From assembly GCA_015056565.1 (NCBI GenBank), contig SVGB01000005.1, positions 1-64,000 of the forward strand: DNA of 64,000 nt. The letters run 5' to 3'. Below are positions 25,345-33,926 of this stretch, piece by piece. Positions within the stretch are counted from its first letter, which is position 1, and the number at the start of each line of letters is the position of its first letter. The position numbers and the translations under genes were made by a program. The DNA comes from Butyrivibrio sp. GTDB lineage: Bacteria > Bacillota > Clostridia > Lachnospirales > Lachnospiraceae. The notes under the pieces are model-generated. The model did no database searches and was not told the origin of the DNA. It was given only the letters and a program-made list of their open reading frames with translations.

Positions 25345-26325
25345 ATGAAAAATAGTCAGATAAAAAAGAGAAACTTAATATTGCTTACAGCTTTTGCGGC
25401 AGTCTTTTCATTTGCGGTGTTTTCCGCAGCAGGAAGGGACAGGGATGTTTACAAGTCCATGGATGCAGGAACTCTTTCCAGCATAGAGCTGGTGGATTCC
25501 ATGGCGGACACCATCGACAGTGCAGCTACAGCGGCTGTCTCTACACTTGATGGTGAGACTCCTGAAACTACCACAGTGTCCAATGAGGAGAACACTACAC
25601 TTCTTGAAAAGACTCTTTTTACTGTGACCCAGTATGAAACCCCCATCACCATGTACACCAGTGATACGGTCAACGTTCGAAACGGAGCAGGCAAGGACTA
25701 CGACAAGGTGGGCAAGCTTAAATGGGGCACAGAGACGACAGTTTATGGTGAAACAGATAATGGCTGGTATGAAGTTGCTTATGATGATGCCTTTGCATTT
25801 ATCATGGGAGATTATATGGTGACAGAGCTTCCAAGCATCCCTTATCTGTTTGTGGGTGATTCGAGAACGGTCCAAATGAAGATGGCTGTCGGATCCACAG
25901 ACAAGGCATACATTGCCAAGATAGGTGAAGGCTACAGCTATTTCAAGAACACAGCTCTTTCTGAGATCCCTTCCTATGCAGGAAATGGAACATCCATGAT
26001 CATCAACTTCGGAGTCAATGATCTTGGTAACGCTGGCAAGTATATAAGTCTTGTGAACAACAATATTGATGACTGGATAAATGCAGGCATAACGGTTTAC
26101 TACGCAGCAGTAACTCCTGTAGGAGACAGCGCATCAGTAACTAATGCACAGATCGAAAGTTTTAATGCCCGTCTTCAGTCAGAACTTGATCCAAGAGTCA
26201 ACTGGATTGACGGCTATTCATACCTGATGCAGACAGGATTTAGCACAGCAGATGGTTTGCATTATACTGCTGATACCTACAGAAGCCTTTATTCTTACTA
26301 TATTTCAGTAATCAACCAGGTGTAA
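25345..26325 (+). CDS. secreted SH3b-SGNH hydrolase-like protein
   Basis: A 326-residue protein with a signal peptide or anchor (residues 8-30), a Ser/Thr-rich linker, a bacterial SH3 domain (about 108-158; NVRNGAGKDYDKVGKL is typical) and a C-terminal SGNH-like domain. Blocks of the latter are FVGDSRTVQM (about 169, Ser nucleophile), INFGVNDLG (about 222, Asn) and DGLHYTADTY (about 301, Asp and His), so the catalytic set is complete. SH3b domains bind peptidoglycan; a wall-associated esterase or acetyltransferase is likely. Expression is from a promoter only a few bases before the ATG, so initiation may be leaderless. Confidence 0.85.
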   Translation: MKNSQIKKRNLILLTAFAAVFSFAVFSAAGRDRDVYKSMDAGTLSSIELVDSMADTIDSAATAAVSTLDGETPETTTVSNEENTTLLEKTLFTVTQYETPITMYTSDTVNVRNGAGKDYDKVGKLKWGTETTVYGETDNGWYEVAYDDAFAFIMGDYMVTELPSIPYLFVGDSRTVQMKMAVGSTDKAYIAKIGEGYSYFKNTALSEIPSYAGNGTSMIINFGVNDLGNAGKYISLVNNNIDDWINAGITVYYAAVTPVGDSASVTNAQIESFNARLQSELDPRVNWIDGYSYLMQTGFSTADGLHYTADTYRSLYSYYISVINQV

Positions 26326-26371
26326 TTTAATTGATATACACACCTGCGGTCATTTGCGAAGGTAAAATCAT

Positions 26372-26400
26372 TTGACATAGCATAATCCCATTGCTATAAT
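26372..26400 (+). promoter_or_regulatory. perfect consensus sigma-A promoter of tRNA-Thr
   Basis: TTGACA (26372-26377), a 17-base spacer and TATAAT (26395-26400): an exact match to consensus, 30 bases before the tRNA gene. Confidence 0.9.
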
Positions 26401-26429
26401 AATCTTCGTGACTGCCGTGGGCAGTTCAG

Positions 26430-26502
26430 GCTGTTGTAGCACAGTCGGTAGTGCGTCGCATTGGTAGTGCGGAGGTCACGAGTTCGATTCTCGTCAGCAG
26501 CT
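26430..26502 (+). tRNA. tRNA-Thr (anticodon GGT)
   Basis: A complete cloverleaf can be folded by hand: acceptor GCTGTTG with CAGCAGC, D stem GCAC with GTGC, anticodon stem TCGCA with TGCGG around the loop TTGGTAG (anticodon GGT, reading ACC and ACU), T stem ACGAG with CTCGT and the TTCGATT loop. The discriminator is T and no CCA is encoded. It is a single gene with its own promoter and terminator. Confidence 0.93.
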
Positions 26503-26532
26503 CTATTACTTAGTAATAGCACTTATTCCAAA

Positions 26533-26573
26533 AGCCTCAAAGGCAGAGACTATCTGGCTTTGAGGTTATTTTT
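26533..26573 (+). terminator. intrinsic terminator after tRNA-Thr
   Basis: Stem CCTCAAAG (26535-26542) with CTTTGAGG (26558-26565), followed by TTATTTTTAT. The loop can extend the stem with short pairs. The remaining bases up to nagB hold no other feature I can support. Confidence 0.8.
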
Positions 26574-26678
26574 ATGTAAGGCTTTGTTATTTGACTAACA
26601 TGCTCTGAAACCATATAATATTTCCATGTGCACATTGCATAATCTTGCGGTAAAACCGCGCGAAAGTGAGAGAAGGGT

Positions 26679-27482
26679 ATGAGAGTAGTTATTCAGGACA
26701 ATTATGAAAAAATGTGCCTCTGGGCTGCTAATTACATCAAGATGCGCATCACAGAGCACAACAATGGGGCAGACAAGGATCGTCCATTTGTTTTAGGACT
26801 TCCTACAGGATCAAGTCCAATCGGGGTTTACAGAGAGCTGGTCAGAATGAATAAGGCCGGCGAGCTTTCTTTTTCCAATGTTGTTACATTCAACATGGAT
26901 GAGTACCTTGGGCTTCCAAGGGAACATGACCAGTCTTACTGGTACTTTATGCATGATAATTTCTTTGACCATCTGGTTGATATGAAACCAGAGAATATCA
27001 ATATTTTAAATGGTATGACAGATGATCCTCAGGCGGAATGTGCACGCTATGAAGAGAAGATCAGGTCCTATGGGGGGATAGATCTTTTCATGGGTGGCAT
27101 TGGCGTTGACGGACACATTGCATTTAACGAGCCATTCACAAGCCTTGCTTCAAGAACAGGCGTAAGAGATCTTACCACTGACACAAGGATCGTGAACTCA
27201 AGATTCTTTGACAATGACCCAGAGAAGGTTCCAGCACAGGCTCTTTCAGTAGGCGTTGGAACTGTAACGGATTCAAAAGAGGTTCTTATCCTCATAAATG
27301 GCCACAACAAGGCAAGGGCACTGGCTGCAACAGTTGAAGGTGCTGTTTCTTCAAAATGGACCTGCAGTGCACTTCAGATGCACAACGGCGCTATCATCGC
27401 TTGCGATGAACCTGCCTGCGGCGAACTTACAGTAGATACTTACAAGTACTTCCTTGATATAGAAAAGAAAGAGAGGCTTTAA
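26679..27482 (+). CDS. nagB: glucosamine-6-phosphate deaminase
   Basis: A 267-residue cytosolic enzyme converting glucosamine-6-P to fructose-6-P and ammonia. Motifs are [15 protein letters not shown] (phosphate binding), [17 protein letters not shown] (catalytic Asp), [14 protein letters not shown] (Asp and His of the relay) and the closing lid region. Full length. It leads a four-gene run with the beta-helix protein one base downstream, then glmM and glmS. Its direction is opposite to GlmS, so the two could cycle unless separately controlled. Confidence 0.95.
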   Translation: MRVVIQDNYEKMCLWAANYIKMRITEHNNGADKDRPFVLGLPTGSSPIGVYRELVRMNKAGELSFSNVVTFNMDEYLGLPREHDQSYWYFMHDNFFDHLVDMKPENINILNGMTDDPQAECARYEEKIRSYGGIDLFMGGIGVDGHIAFNEPFTSLASRTGVRDLTTDTRIVNSRFFDNDPEKVPAQALSVGVGTVTDSKEVLILINGHNKARALAATVEGAVSSKWTCSALQMHNGAIIACDEPACGELTVDTYKYFLDIEKKERL

Positions 27483-27483
27483 T

Positions 27484-28146
27484 ATGTACACAATCACAGA
27501 TCTTTACGACCTGGAGCACACTCTTGCGGCTGATTATCTTAAGGGCTTTACTTATCCCTGGGAGGCCCTTAAGGGCATTAAGGACATGATCCTTGAGATC
27601 GGTGCCGGTCTTGGAGATGATTACACTGAGGTAAAAGAGCACGTGTGGGTGCACAAAACAGCTACAGTTTTTGAGAGTGCTTATCTTGGAGCTCCATGTA
27701 TCATCGGACCAAACACTGAGGTAAGACACGGAGCATTTATCCGTGGAAGCGCCCTTGTTGGTGCTGACTGCGTAGTTGGTAACAGCGTAGAGCTCAAGAA
27801 TGTCATACTGTTTGACCATGTTCAGACACCTCACTACAACTATGTTGGTGATTCCATTCTTGGATATTACTCCCACATGGGTGCAGGATCCATCACATCT
27901 AATGTTAAGAGTGATAAAAAGCTTGTAGTAGTCCACAACGGTACTGAGCATATCGAGACTGGTGTCAAGAAGTTTGGCGCTATGCTCGGAGACTATGTAG
28001 AGGTTGGCTGCAATGCAGTATGTAACCCTGGTACAGTTATTGGACGCCATTCCAATGTTTATCCAACTTCCTGCGTAAGAGGAGTAGTTCCTGAGAACTC
28101 CATCTACAAGAACAGCGGAGAAGTTATCCATAAAGAGGAGAGATAA
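27484..28146 (+). CDS. left-handed beta-helix acyltransferase/UDP-GlcNAc pyrophosphorylase-related protein
   Basis: A 220-residue protein with hexapeptide repeats (VWVHKTATVFESAYLGAPCI, GPNTEVRHGAFIRGSALVGA, GNSVELKNVILFDHV), which stack into a left-handed beta-helix, followed by HYNYVGDSILGYYSHMGAGS, much like the acetyltransferase half of GlmU. There is no N-terminal nucleotidyltransferase domain. Between nagB and glmM it may acetylate glucosamine-1-P or a related sugar phosphate; this is inferred from neighbours. Gaps to neighbours are one base each, so translation is coupled. Confidence 0.85.
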   Translation: MYTITDLYDLEHTLAADYLKGFTYPWEALKGIKDMILEIGAGLGDDYTEVKEHVWVHKTATVFESAYLGAPCIIGPNTEVRHGAFIRGSALVGADCVVGNSVELKNVILFDHVQTPHYNYVGDSILGYYSHMGAGSITSNVKSDKKLVVVHNGTEHIETGVKKFGAMLGDYVEVGCNAVCNPGTVIGRHSNVYPTSCVRGVVPENSIYKNSGEVIHKEER

Positions 28147-28147
28147 A

Positions 28148-29494
28148 ATGGGCAAGTATTTTGGAACAGACGGCTTCAGAGGAGAAGCAAACAAGAACCT
28201 TACTTTCGAGCATGCAGTTCAGATCGGAAGATACCTTGGATGGTACTATGGTGCCAATCACGGCAAGAAGGCCAAGATTGTTATCGGTAAGGACACAAGA
28301 CGTTCAAGCTACATGTTTGAGTACGCTCTTTGTACAGGTCTTATGGCCAGCGGTGCAGATGCTTACATCATGCACGTAACAACAACTCCTTCTGTAGCTT
28401 ATATCACAAGAGTTGACGATTTTGACTGTGGAATCATGATATCTGCATCTCACAATCCATACTACGACAACGGTATCAAGCTCTTTAACGGCAACGGTGA
28501 GAAGATGGATGAGGAGACAATCCTTCGCGTCGAGGATTACATCGACGGCAAGATTGAGATCCCTGTTGCTGACAGAGAAGAAATCGGAAGAACAGTAGAC
28601 TACGTTGCAGGAAGAAACCGCTACGTTGGATATCTTATTTCAAACTCCAAGTACAGCTTCAAGGACAAGAAGGTTGGTCTTGACTGCGCTAACGGAGCTT
28701 CATGGCAGATCGCCAAGGCAGTATTTGACGCTCTTGGAGCCAAGACCTATGTCATCAACGATGAGCCAGACGGATACAACATCAACACAGACTGCGGATC
28801 TACTCATATTGAACACCTTCAGAAGTTTGTTGTGGAGAAGGGACTTGACGTTGGATTTGCTTTTGACGGCGATGCAGACAGATGTCTTGCAGTAGATGAG
28901 AAGGGCAATGTTATAACAGGCGACCACATCATCTACATCTACGGACTCTACCTCAAGGAGAGAGGCGCCCTTGCCAACAACAAGGTTGTTACAACAGTAA
29001 TGAGTAACTTCGGCCTTTACAAGGCACTTGATAAGGTTGGTATCGAGTACGAGAAGACCAAGGTTGGTGACAAGTATGTATACGAGAACATGGTTACATA
29101 TGGACACCGCGTTGGTGGCGAGCAGTCAGGACACATCATCTTCACCAAGTATGCAACTACTGGAGATGGTATCCTTACAAGCATTAAGCTCATGGAGGTT
29201 ATGCTTGCAAAAGAAAAGCCAATGAGCGCCCTTGCAGCACCTGTAGTTTTCTATCCTCAGGTTCTTAAGAATGTAAGAGTAAAGAGCAAGCCAGATGCCC
29301 AGAATGATCCTGATGTTCAGGCAGCCGTTCAGGCAGTTGCTGATGCTCTGGGAGATACAGGCCGTATCCTTGTAAGAGAATCCGGTACAGAGCCTGTTAT
29401 CAGAGTTATGGTTGAGGCTGAATCAGACGCTATCTGCGAGAAGTATGTAGATGACGTTATAAAAGTAATAGAGCAAAAAGGACATTTGGAGTAA
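28148..29494 (+). CDS. glmM: phosphoglucosamine mutase-like phosphohexomutase
   Basis: A 448-residue alpha-D-phosphohexomutase converting glucosamine-6-P to glucosamine-1-P on the UDP-GlcNAc pathway. The active-site serine lies in MISASHNPYYDNG (about 97-109), the metal loop is FDGDADRCL (about 239-247), the sugar-binding loop is GGEQSGHII (about 322) and the phosphate-binding loop is RESGTEPVIRVMVE (about 415). Full length, following the beta-helix gene by one base. The name glmM is favoured over other phosphomutases by its position next to glmS. Confidence 0.92.
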   Translation: MGKYFGTDGFRGEANKNLTFEHAVQIGRYLGWYYGANHGKKAKIVIGKDTRRSSYMFEYALCTGLMASGADAYIMHVTTTPSVAYITRVDDFDCGIMISASHNPYYDNGIKLFNGNGEKMDEETILRVEDYIDGKIEIPVADREEIGRTVDYVAGRNRYVGYLISNSKYSFKDKKVGLDCANGASWQIAKAVFDALGAKTYVINDEPDGYNINTDCGSTHIEHLQKFVVEKGLDVGFAFDGDADRCLAVDEKGNVITGDHIIYIYGLYLKERGALANNKVVTTVMSNFGLYKALDKVGIEYEKTKVGDKYVYENMVTYGHRVGGEQSGHIIFTKYATTGDGILTSIKLMEVMLAKEKPMSALAAPVVFYPQVLKNVRVKSKPDAQNDPDVQAAVQAVADALGDTGRILVRESGTEPVIRVMVEAESDAICEKYVDDVIKVIEQKGHLE

Positions 29495-29500
29495 AAATTT

Positions 29501-31366
29501 ATGTGTGGAATAGTAGGATATATTGGTCACAAGCAGGCAGCACCTATTCTGCTTGAAGGACTTTCAAAACTTGAGTACAGAGGATATGATTCAGCAGGTA
29601 TTGCTGTAAGAGACGGCGATGGAGCATCTGTCGTTGTTAAGACTGTTGGCAAGCTTGCTAATCTTTCCAACAAGACCAATGGTGGCAATGCAATCTCTGG
29701 TTGCTGCGGTATTGGTCACACCAGATGGGCAACTCATGGTGCACCAAGCGTTGTAAACGCGCACCCACATGTCAGTGGAAACTTCGAGCACACTGGTAAG
29801 GATGATTCAGATGTTATCGGTGTTCACAACGGTATCATCGAGAACTATCAGGAGCTTAAGGCCAAGCTCATCAGACATAACTATGAGTTCTATTCTGAGA
29901 CCGATACAGAGGTTCTTATCAAGCTTGTAGATTACTACTACAAGAAGTACAAGATGGGACCTATCGACGCCATTGCCAAGACTCTTGTGAGAGTTCGTGG
30001 CTCATATGCCCTTGAAGTTATGTTCAAGGATTACCCAGGTGAAGTGTATGTTGCAAGGCAGCAGTCACCTATGATCATTGGTGTCAAGGATGATGAGACA
30101 TACGTTGCATCTGACGTACCTGCTATCCTTAAGTACACAAGAGACGTTTACTATATCGACAATCTTGAGATGGCAAGGATCAGAGCCGGAGAGGTTACAT
30201 TCTTTAACCTTGATGGTGATGAGGTGGAAAAAGAGCTTAAGACTGTAACTTTCTCTGCTGAAGCAGCTGAAAAGGGCGGCTTCGAGCACTTTATGATGAA
30301 AGAGATCCACGAGCAGCCCAAGGTTGTTGAAGATACCATCAACAAGTACATTGTTGGTGACAAGATTGATCTTTCAGAAGTTGGCATCACAGCAGAGGAT
30401 GCAGCCAATATCAACGAGATTTACATTGTAGCCTGCGGTTCAGCATGGCACGTTGGAATGGAGATCCAGTACATCGTTGAGGATCTTACAGACATAGCAG
30501 TAAGGTGCGAGCTGGCGTCAGAGTTCAGATATCGTCACATGCCACTTAATCCTAATGCACTTGTTGTTGTCATCTCCCAGTCTGGAGAGACAGCTGATTC
30601 TCTGGCAGCCCTTAGAATGGCCAAGGAGAAGGGGCTTAAGACCCTGGCGATCGTCAATGTAGTTGGTTCATCCATCGCAAGAGATGCTGATCACGTAATG
30701 TACACCCTTGCCGGACCTGAGATCTCAGTTGCCACAACCAAGGCTTACAGCTGCCAGCTTATTTGCGGATATATCCTTTCCCTGAAGCTTGCAGAGGCCC
30801 GTGGAACACTCACAGATCCAGACAAGATGAAGTACTACATCGATGAGATCAAGAGCATTCCTGAAAAGATCACTAAGATCCTTGATGAGAAAGAGAGACT
30901 TCAGTGGTTTGCTGCTAAGTACTCAAACGCACAGGATATGTTCTTCATTGGTAGAGGTCTTGACTATGCTATCTGTCTTGAGGGAAGCCTTAAGATGAAG
31001 GAGATCAGCTACATTCACTCAGAGGCCTATGCTGCAGGTGAACTTAAGCACGGAACTATTTCTCTTATCGAGAAAAACACTCTTGTTATCGGAGTTCTCA
31101 CTCAGCCAAGTCTCTATGAGAAGACCATCTCCAACATGCTTGAGTGCAAGAGCCGTGGAGCATACCTTATGGGACTTACATCCTATGGCAAGTACGAAGT
31201 AGAAGATCAGTGCGACTTCACCGTATATGTACCTAAGGTTGACGAGCACTTCGCAGGAAGTCTTGCAATCATTCCTCTTCAGCTTCTTGGCTACTACACA
31301 TCAGTTGCCAAGGGCCTTGACGTTGACAAGCCAAGAAACCTTGCCAAGTCAGTTACTGTAGAATAA
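29501..31366 (+). CDS. glmS: glutamine--fructose-6-phosphate aminotransferase (isomerising)
   Basis: A 621-residue enzyme making glucosamine-6-P from fructose-6-P and glutamine. The N-terminal glutaminase begins CGIVGYIG with the catalytic Cys after Met, then GHTRWATHG. Two SIS domains follow, with VACGSAWHVGMEI and VVISQSGETADSL, and the terminus reads DVDKPRNLAKSVTVE. Full length and strongly conserved. No glmS ribozyme is visible before it, as it is preceded by only six bases after glmM. The long palindromic element starts four bases after its stop. Confidence 0.97.
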   Translation: MCGIVGYIGHKQAAPILLEGLSKLEYRGYDSAGIAVRDGDGASVVVKTVGKLANLSNKTNGGNAISGCCGIGHTRWATHGAPSVVNAHPHVSGNFEHTGKDDSDVIGVHNGIIENYQELKAKLIRHNYEFYSETDTEVLIKLVDYYYKKYKMGPIDAIAKTLVRVRGSYALEVMFKDYPGEVYVARQQSPMIIGVKDDETYVASDVPAILKYTRDVYYIDNLEMARIRAGEVTFFNLDGDEVEKELKTVTFSAEAAEKGGFEHFMMKEIHEQPKVVEDTINKYIVGDKIDLSEVGITAEDAANINEIYIVACGSAWHVGMEIQYIVEDLTDIAVRCELASEFRYRHMPLNPNALVVVISQSGETADSLAALRMAKEKGLKTLAIVNVVGSSIARDADHVMYTLAGPEISVATTKAYSCQLICGYILSLKLAEARGTLTDPDKMKYYIDEIKSIPEKITKILDEKERLQWFAAKYSNAQDMFFIGRGLDYAICLEGSLKMKEISYIHSEAYAAGELKHGTISLIEKNTLVIGVLTQPSLYEKTISNMLECKSRGAYLMGLTSYGKYEVEDQCDFTVYVPKVDEHFAGSLAIIPLQLLGYYTSVAKGLDVDKPRNLAKSVTVE

Positions 31367-31369
31367 AAC

Positions 31370-32112
31370 AAGACACGGGGACGGTTCTGTTGTCTCCGCT
31401 GCACCTCAGCTTCACCAGCTCGCTGGCCTTTAGGTATGGCATCCGCCGCCCCCCCCGACCCGATATATTCATCTTTTTCCCGGTTTCCATCGCCGATGTT
31501 CATGGCCTTCGGAAGGGGCCCCTTAAGTTCTACGGTCCGGCTGCTCCCTGCCCTGGTTTTGCTTATTATTTTAGGTTTTGAGGTTAGCCGAAAACGCCAT
31601 TTTTTCAAACGCTCAAAGCAGTTTTTTTATCGCATGCGAGAGAAAGCCAGCAGGGCAGATTTGATTTTTTACCCATAATGGTCATAGGGTGCGAAGCACC
31701 TTAAGGAAATAGTAAAGGTCCAAATCCAAGCTCGAAGAGTTTGAATTTGGACCTTTATTATTTCCTATACGCCCGCTTTGGCGGGCTATGACCATTATGA
31801 TCATGAAAACTTTCCTCTGCCCTGCGTGTGCGTTCGAGCATGCGTAATAGAGAAAAAACTGCTTAGCGTTTTGAAAAAGTTTCGTTTTCGGGTAGCGAAA
31901 AACGTGAAATAATAAGCAAAACCAGGGCAGGGAGCCCCTACTCACCGTAAGCAGAACTTAAGGGGACTTCCGGAGGCTCATAAACGAGCGGCTCCCTCGA
32001 ACGCGAAAAAGTCTGAACATATTCGGGTCGGGGGGCGGCAGATGCCATACCTAAAGGCCAGCGAGCTGGTGGAGCTGAGGCGCAGAGGAGACAACAGAAC
32101 CGTCCCCGTCTT
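31370..32112. mobile_element. 743-bp giant imperfect palindrome (MITE-like, non-coding)
   Basis: The two halves are inverted copies. The left arm (31370-31687) begins AAGACACGGGGACGGTTCTG and the right arm (31786-32112) ends in its inverted version, CAGAACCGTCCCCGTCTT. Long blocks correspond throughout, such as CAGCTCGCTGGCCTTTAGGT, CCTTAAGTTCT, CTCCCTGCCCTGG and CATAATGGTCATAG. Termini of the GACGGTTCTGTTGTC type are familiar around REP-associated/IS200-like transposases, but no transposase is encoded. The centre (31688-31786) holds three separate hairpins. The element lies between convergent glmS and a GH13 gene, and the latter's stop codon lies within its last bases. It accounts for the whole gap; I see no gene in it. 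Confidence 0.85.
31704..31766. repeat. 30-bp-stem hairpin at the centre of the palindromic element
   Basis: Arms 31704-31733 and 31737-31766 pair over 30 positions (three non-Watson-Crick) around the loop GAA. It is flanked by two smaller perfect hairpins, GGTGC-GAA-GCACC (31688-31700) and GCCCGC-TTTG-GCGGGC (31771-31786). It could terminate transcription from both sides, but there is no long T-run. Confidence 0.85.
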
Positions 32113-33646
32113 ATTTCAGGATGACGAAGCTCTGAGGCTCCATGATCAGGGAGTTTTCCTTGATCTCGGTTTTGCCGATCTCGAAGATTTTTTCCCTTTT
32201 GGCTGAAACACTGACGCCGGCTTTTTTCTCGGAAGGGTTGATGGCGACGTAGAGGCTTCCTCTCTTAAAGACGAAGGGGAATTCCTCGGCCTCTGCGTAT
32301 ACTACTTCAAAAGAGCTATCGGCGTGAAGGTCAGCATATTCATGACGGATCTTTGTAAGAGCCTTGATGGTGCTAAGAAGTGAGTCTGGATCGTTTTCCT
32401 GGGAGGTTACAGTTGGTGCATCAGGTGAAGGATCTACAGGAAGGTAGATGTTCTTGGAGTCTGCATCTGAAAAGCCCAGGTTTTTGCCGTGATTCCACTG
32501 CATTGGAGTGCGGGAACCAGTTCTTGTGTAGCCGCCTTCCTTGGTAGGAAGGTCAAGATAGCGCATTCCGATCTCATCGCCGTAATATATGAATGGAACA
32601 CCAGGAAGAGTCAGGAAAAGAGCTGTAGAGAGCTTAAGCTCATCAAATTCCAAAGTCCTCCTTGGACGTGGTGTATCGTGGTTGCAGGTGATAAAACTGA
32701 TGTAGCCGTCATCCTTGGTGGAGTCGTACTTGGGGAGGAAGTCATTAAGGAATCTCATGATATCCCCATTTCCGTCCTTTTTAAGGAAGCTGTGGTCTCC
32801 GCCAGGTGTCTCATAGTCTCTAAGGAGAGTGTTGTAGCCATTTCCGTGGTGATCAAGATAGAAGTCAGCATGGAAACCATTTTTAAGGGACTGAACCGGG
32901 TTACTCCACTCTGAGATGATGGCAGCCTCAGGATAGTCAGCATCGAGCATCTGCCTTATATCCTTCCAGATAGCACCAGTTGCAGATTTGTTCTCATCAT
33001 CCTCTTTCACAAGGGAATCTGCCATGTCAACTCTAAAACCGTCGCAGCCGTGGTCAAGCCAGAAGCGCATTACATCCTTTAGAGCTTCTCTGGTTGCAAG
33101 ACAAGCAGGATCGTCAGGAGCCATCTGCCAGTCCTCAGTTCTGTTTAAAAATCCGTAGTTTAGAGCAGGCTGGCACTTAAAGAAATTGAGCATGTAGCAG
33201 CCATCTCTGTCAGCTTCTCCGCCGATATATGGGTGTCCCGGAACTCCCTGGATCCAGTTGCTGGTCCATACATATCTGTCAGAGTATTCATTTTTCTCAG
33301 CCTTTTTGCTCTCCAAAAACCACTCATGCTCCTCAGAAGTGTGGCCTGGTACCAGGTCAAGGAGTACATGGATATCTCTTTTGTGAGCCTCTTCAAAGAG
33401 CCTGCATAAGTCTTCATTAGTTCCATATCTTGGAGCGACCTTCTTATAATCTCTTACATCGTAGCCTGCGTCCTTAAAAGGAGAATCGAAACATGGGTTT
33501 ATCCAAAGAGCGTTGCAGCCAAGGTCCTTAACGTAATCGAGCTTTTCTATGATACCATTTATGTCTCCGATACCATCTGCATTTGTATCTTTAAATGACT
33601 GTGGATAGATCTCGTAAAAAATAGCGTCTTTTAACCAAGCTGGCAT
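32111..33646 (-). CDS. GH13 family alpha-glucosidase
   Basis: A 511-residue cytosolic alpha-amylase family enzyme without signal peptide. Conserved regions are DLVPGHTSEEH (region I), DGFRVDMAD (region II with the nucleophile Asp, about 200), IISEWSNP (region III acid/base Glu, about 242) and CNHDTPR (region IV Asp, about 320). The N-terminus FYEIYPQSFKDTNADGIGD is typical of oligo-1,6-glucosidase/alpha-glucosidase members, so it probably cleaves short alpha-glucans taken up by the cell. A perfect LacI-type palindrome lies 81 bases upstream of the ATG. Its stop codon falls inside the palindromic element. The exact substrate is uncertain. Confidence 0.92.
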   Translation of the reverse strand: MPAWLKDAIFYEIYPQSFKDTNADGIGDINGIIEKLDYVKDLGCNALWINPCFDSPFKDAGYDVRDYKKVAPRYGTNEDLCRLFEEAHKRDIHVLLDLVPGHTSEEHEWFLESKKAEKNEYSDRYVWTSNWIQGVPGHPYIGGEADRDGCYMLNFFKCQPALNYGFLNRTEDWQMAPDDPACLATREALKDVMRFWLDHGCDGFRVDMADSLVKEDDENKSATGAIWKDIRQMLDADYPEAAIISEWSNPVQSLKNGFHADFYLDHHGNGYNTLLRDYETPGGDHSFLKKDGNGDIMRFLNDFLPKYDSTKDDGYISFITCNHDTPRPRRTLEFDELKLSTALFLTLPGVPFIYYGDEIGMRYLDLPTKEGGYTRTGSRTPMQWNHGKNLGFSDADSKNIYLPVDPSPDAPTVTSQENDPDSLLSTIKALTKIRHEYADLHADSSFEVVYAEAEEFPFVFKRGSLYVAINPSEKKAGVSVSAKREKIFEIGKTEIKENSLIMEPQSFVILK

Positions 33647-33726
33647 ATTTGCACCTCCATTATTGTCAAAAAATACCTTATATTAGAACAGTATCACAAA
33701 CAAAGTAAACATTCCACTGGAAAATT

Positions 33727-33738
33727 GGAAACGTTTCC
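33727..33738. promoter_or_regulatory. LacI/CcpA-type palindrome GGAAACGTTTCC
   Basis: A perfect 12-base dyad between the divergent GH13 gene and the purine transcription unit. Such sites bind LacI/GalR-family repressors. It lies five bases from the -35 of the purine promoter and is well placed for the GH13 promoter. No lacI-type gene is present in the window. Confidence 0.65.
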
Positions 33739-33743
33739 GGTAC

Positions 33744-33772
33744 TTGAAATTTTTTCGAAAAAAGTGTATGTT
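33744..33772 (+). promoter_or_regulatory. promoter of the ZTP-riboswitch transcript
   Basis: TTGAAA (33744-33749), a 17-base spacer and TATGTT (33767-33772). The transcript would start just before the riboswitch. Confidence 0.65.
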
Positions 33773-33779
33773 ATACGTG

Positions 33780-33853
33780 TCTGTACAACTGGCGGATAAG
33801 TGGGTAACCACATGGGAGTACAGATCAATAATGACTAGTCGACCGCCTGGGCA
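33780..33853 (+). ncRNA. ZTP (pfl) riboswitch
   Basis: The sequence contains the conserved pieces of the pfl motif in order: ACAACTGGCGGATAAGTGG, GTAACCACATGGGAG and, after a linker, GACCGCCTGGGCA. The GGCGG/CCGCC pseudoknot partners are present. The RNA senses ZTP/ZMP (AICAR ribotide) and turns on folate and purine genes. The 3' element also forms the 5' arm of a terminator, and the next two genes are the last two steps of IMP synthesis, the very enzymes that consume ZMP. Confidence 0.93.
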
Positions 33854-33890
33854 ACCGCTTTTAGTGGAATGCTCAGGCGGTCTTTATTTT
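33841..33890 (+). terminator. riboswitch-controlled terminator
   Basis: GACCGCCTGGGC (33841-33852) pairs with GCTCAGGCGGTC (33871-33882) and is followed by TTTATTTTTG. The 5' arm is shared with the ZTP aptamer, so ligand binding should prevent terminator formation. Confidence 0.9.
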
Positions 33891-33926
33891 TGCTTTAGTG
33901 CAGCAGAGTAATGGAAGGAGAAGCAC

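Noticed and set aside
29494..29501. glmS ribozyme in front of glmS
   Set aside because: Only six bases separate glmM from glmS, leaving no room for the ribozyme.
31390..31678. Plus-strand open frames of 63-80 codons within the palindromic element
   Set aside because: They follow inverted-repeat arms, show no codon bias like the neighbours and have no ribosome site; the element looks non-coding on both strands.
32489..32914. 141-codon plus-strand frame inside the GH13 gene
   Set aside because: It is antisense to a well-conserved enzyme gene and resembles no protein I know.
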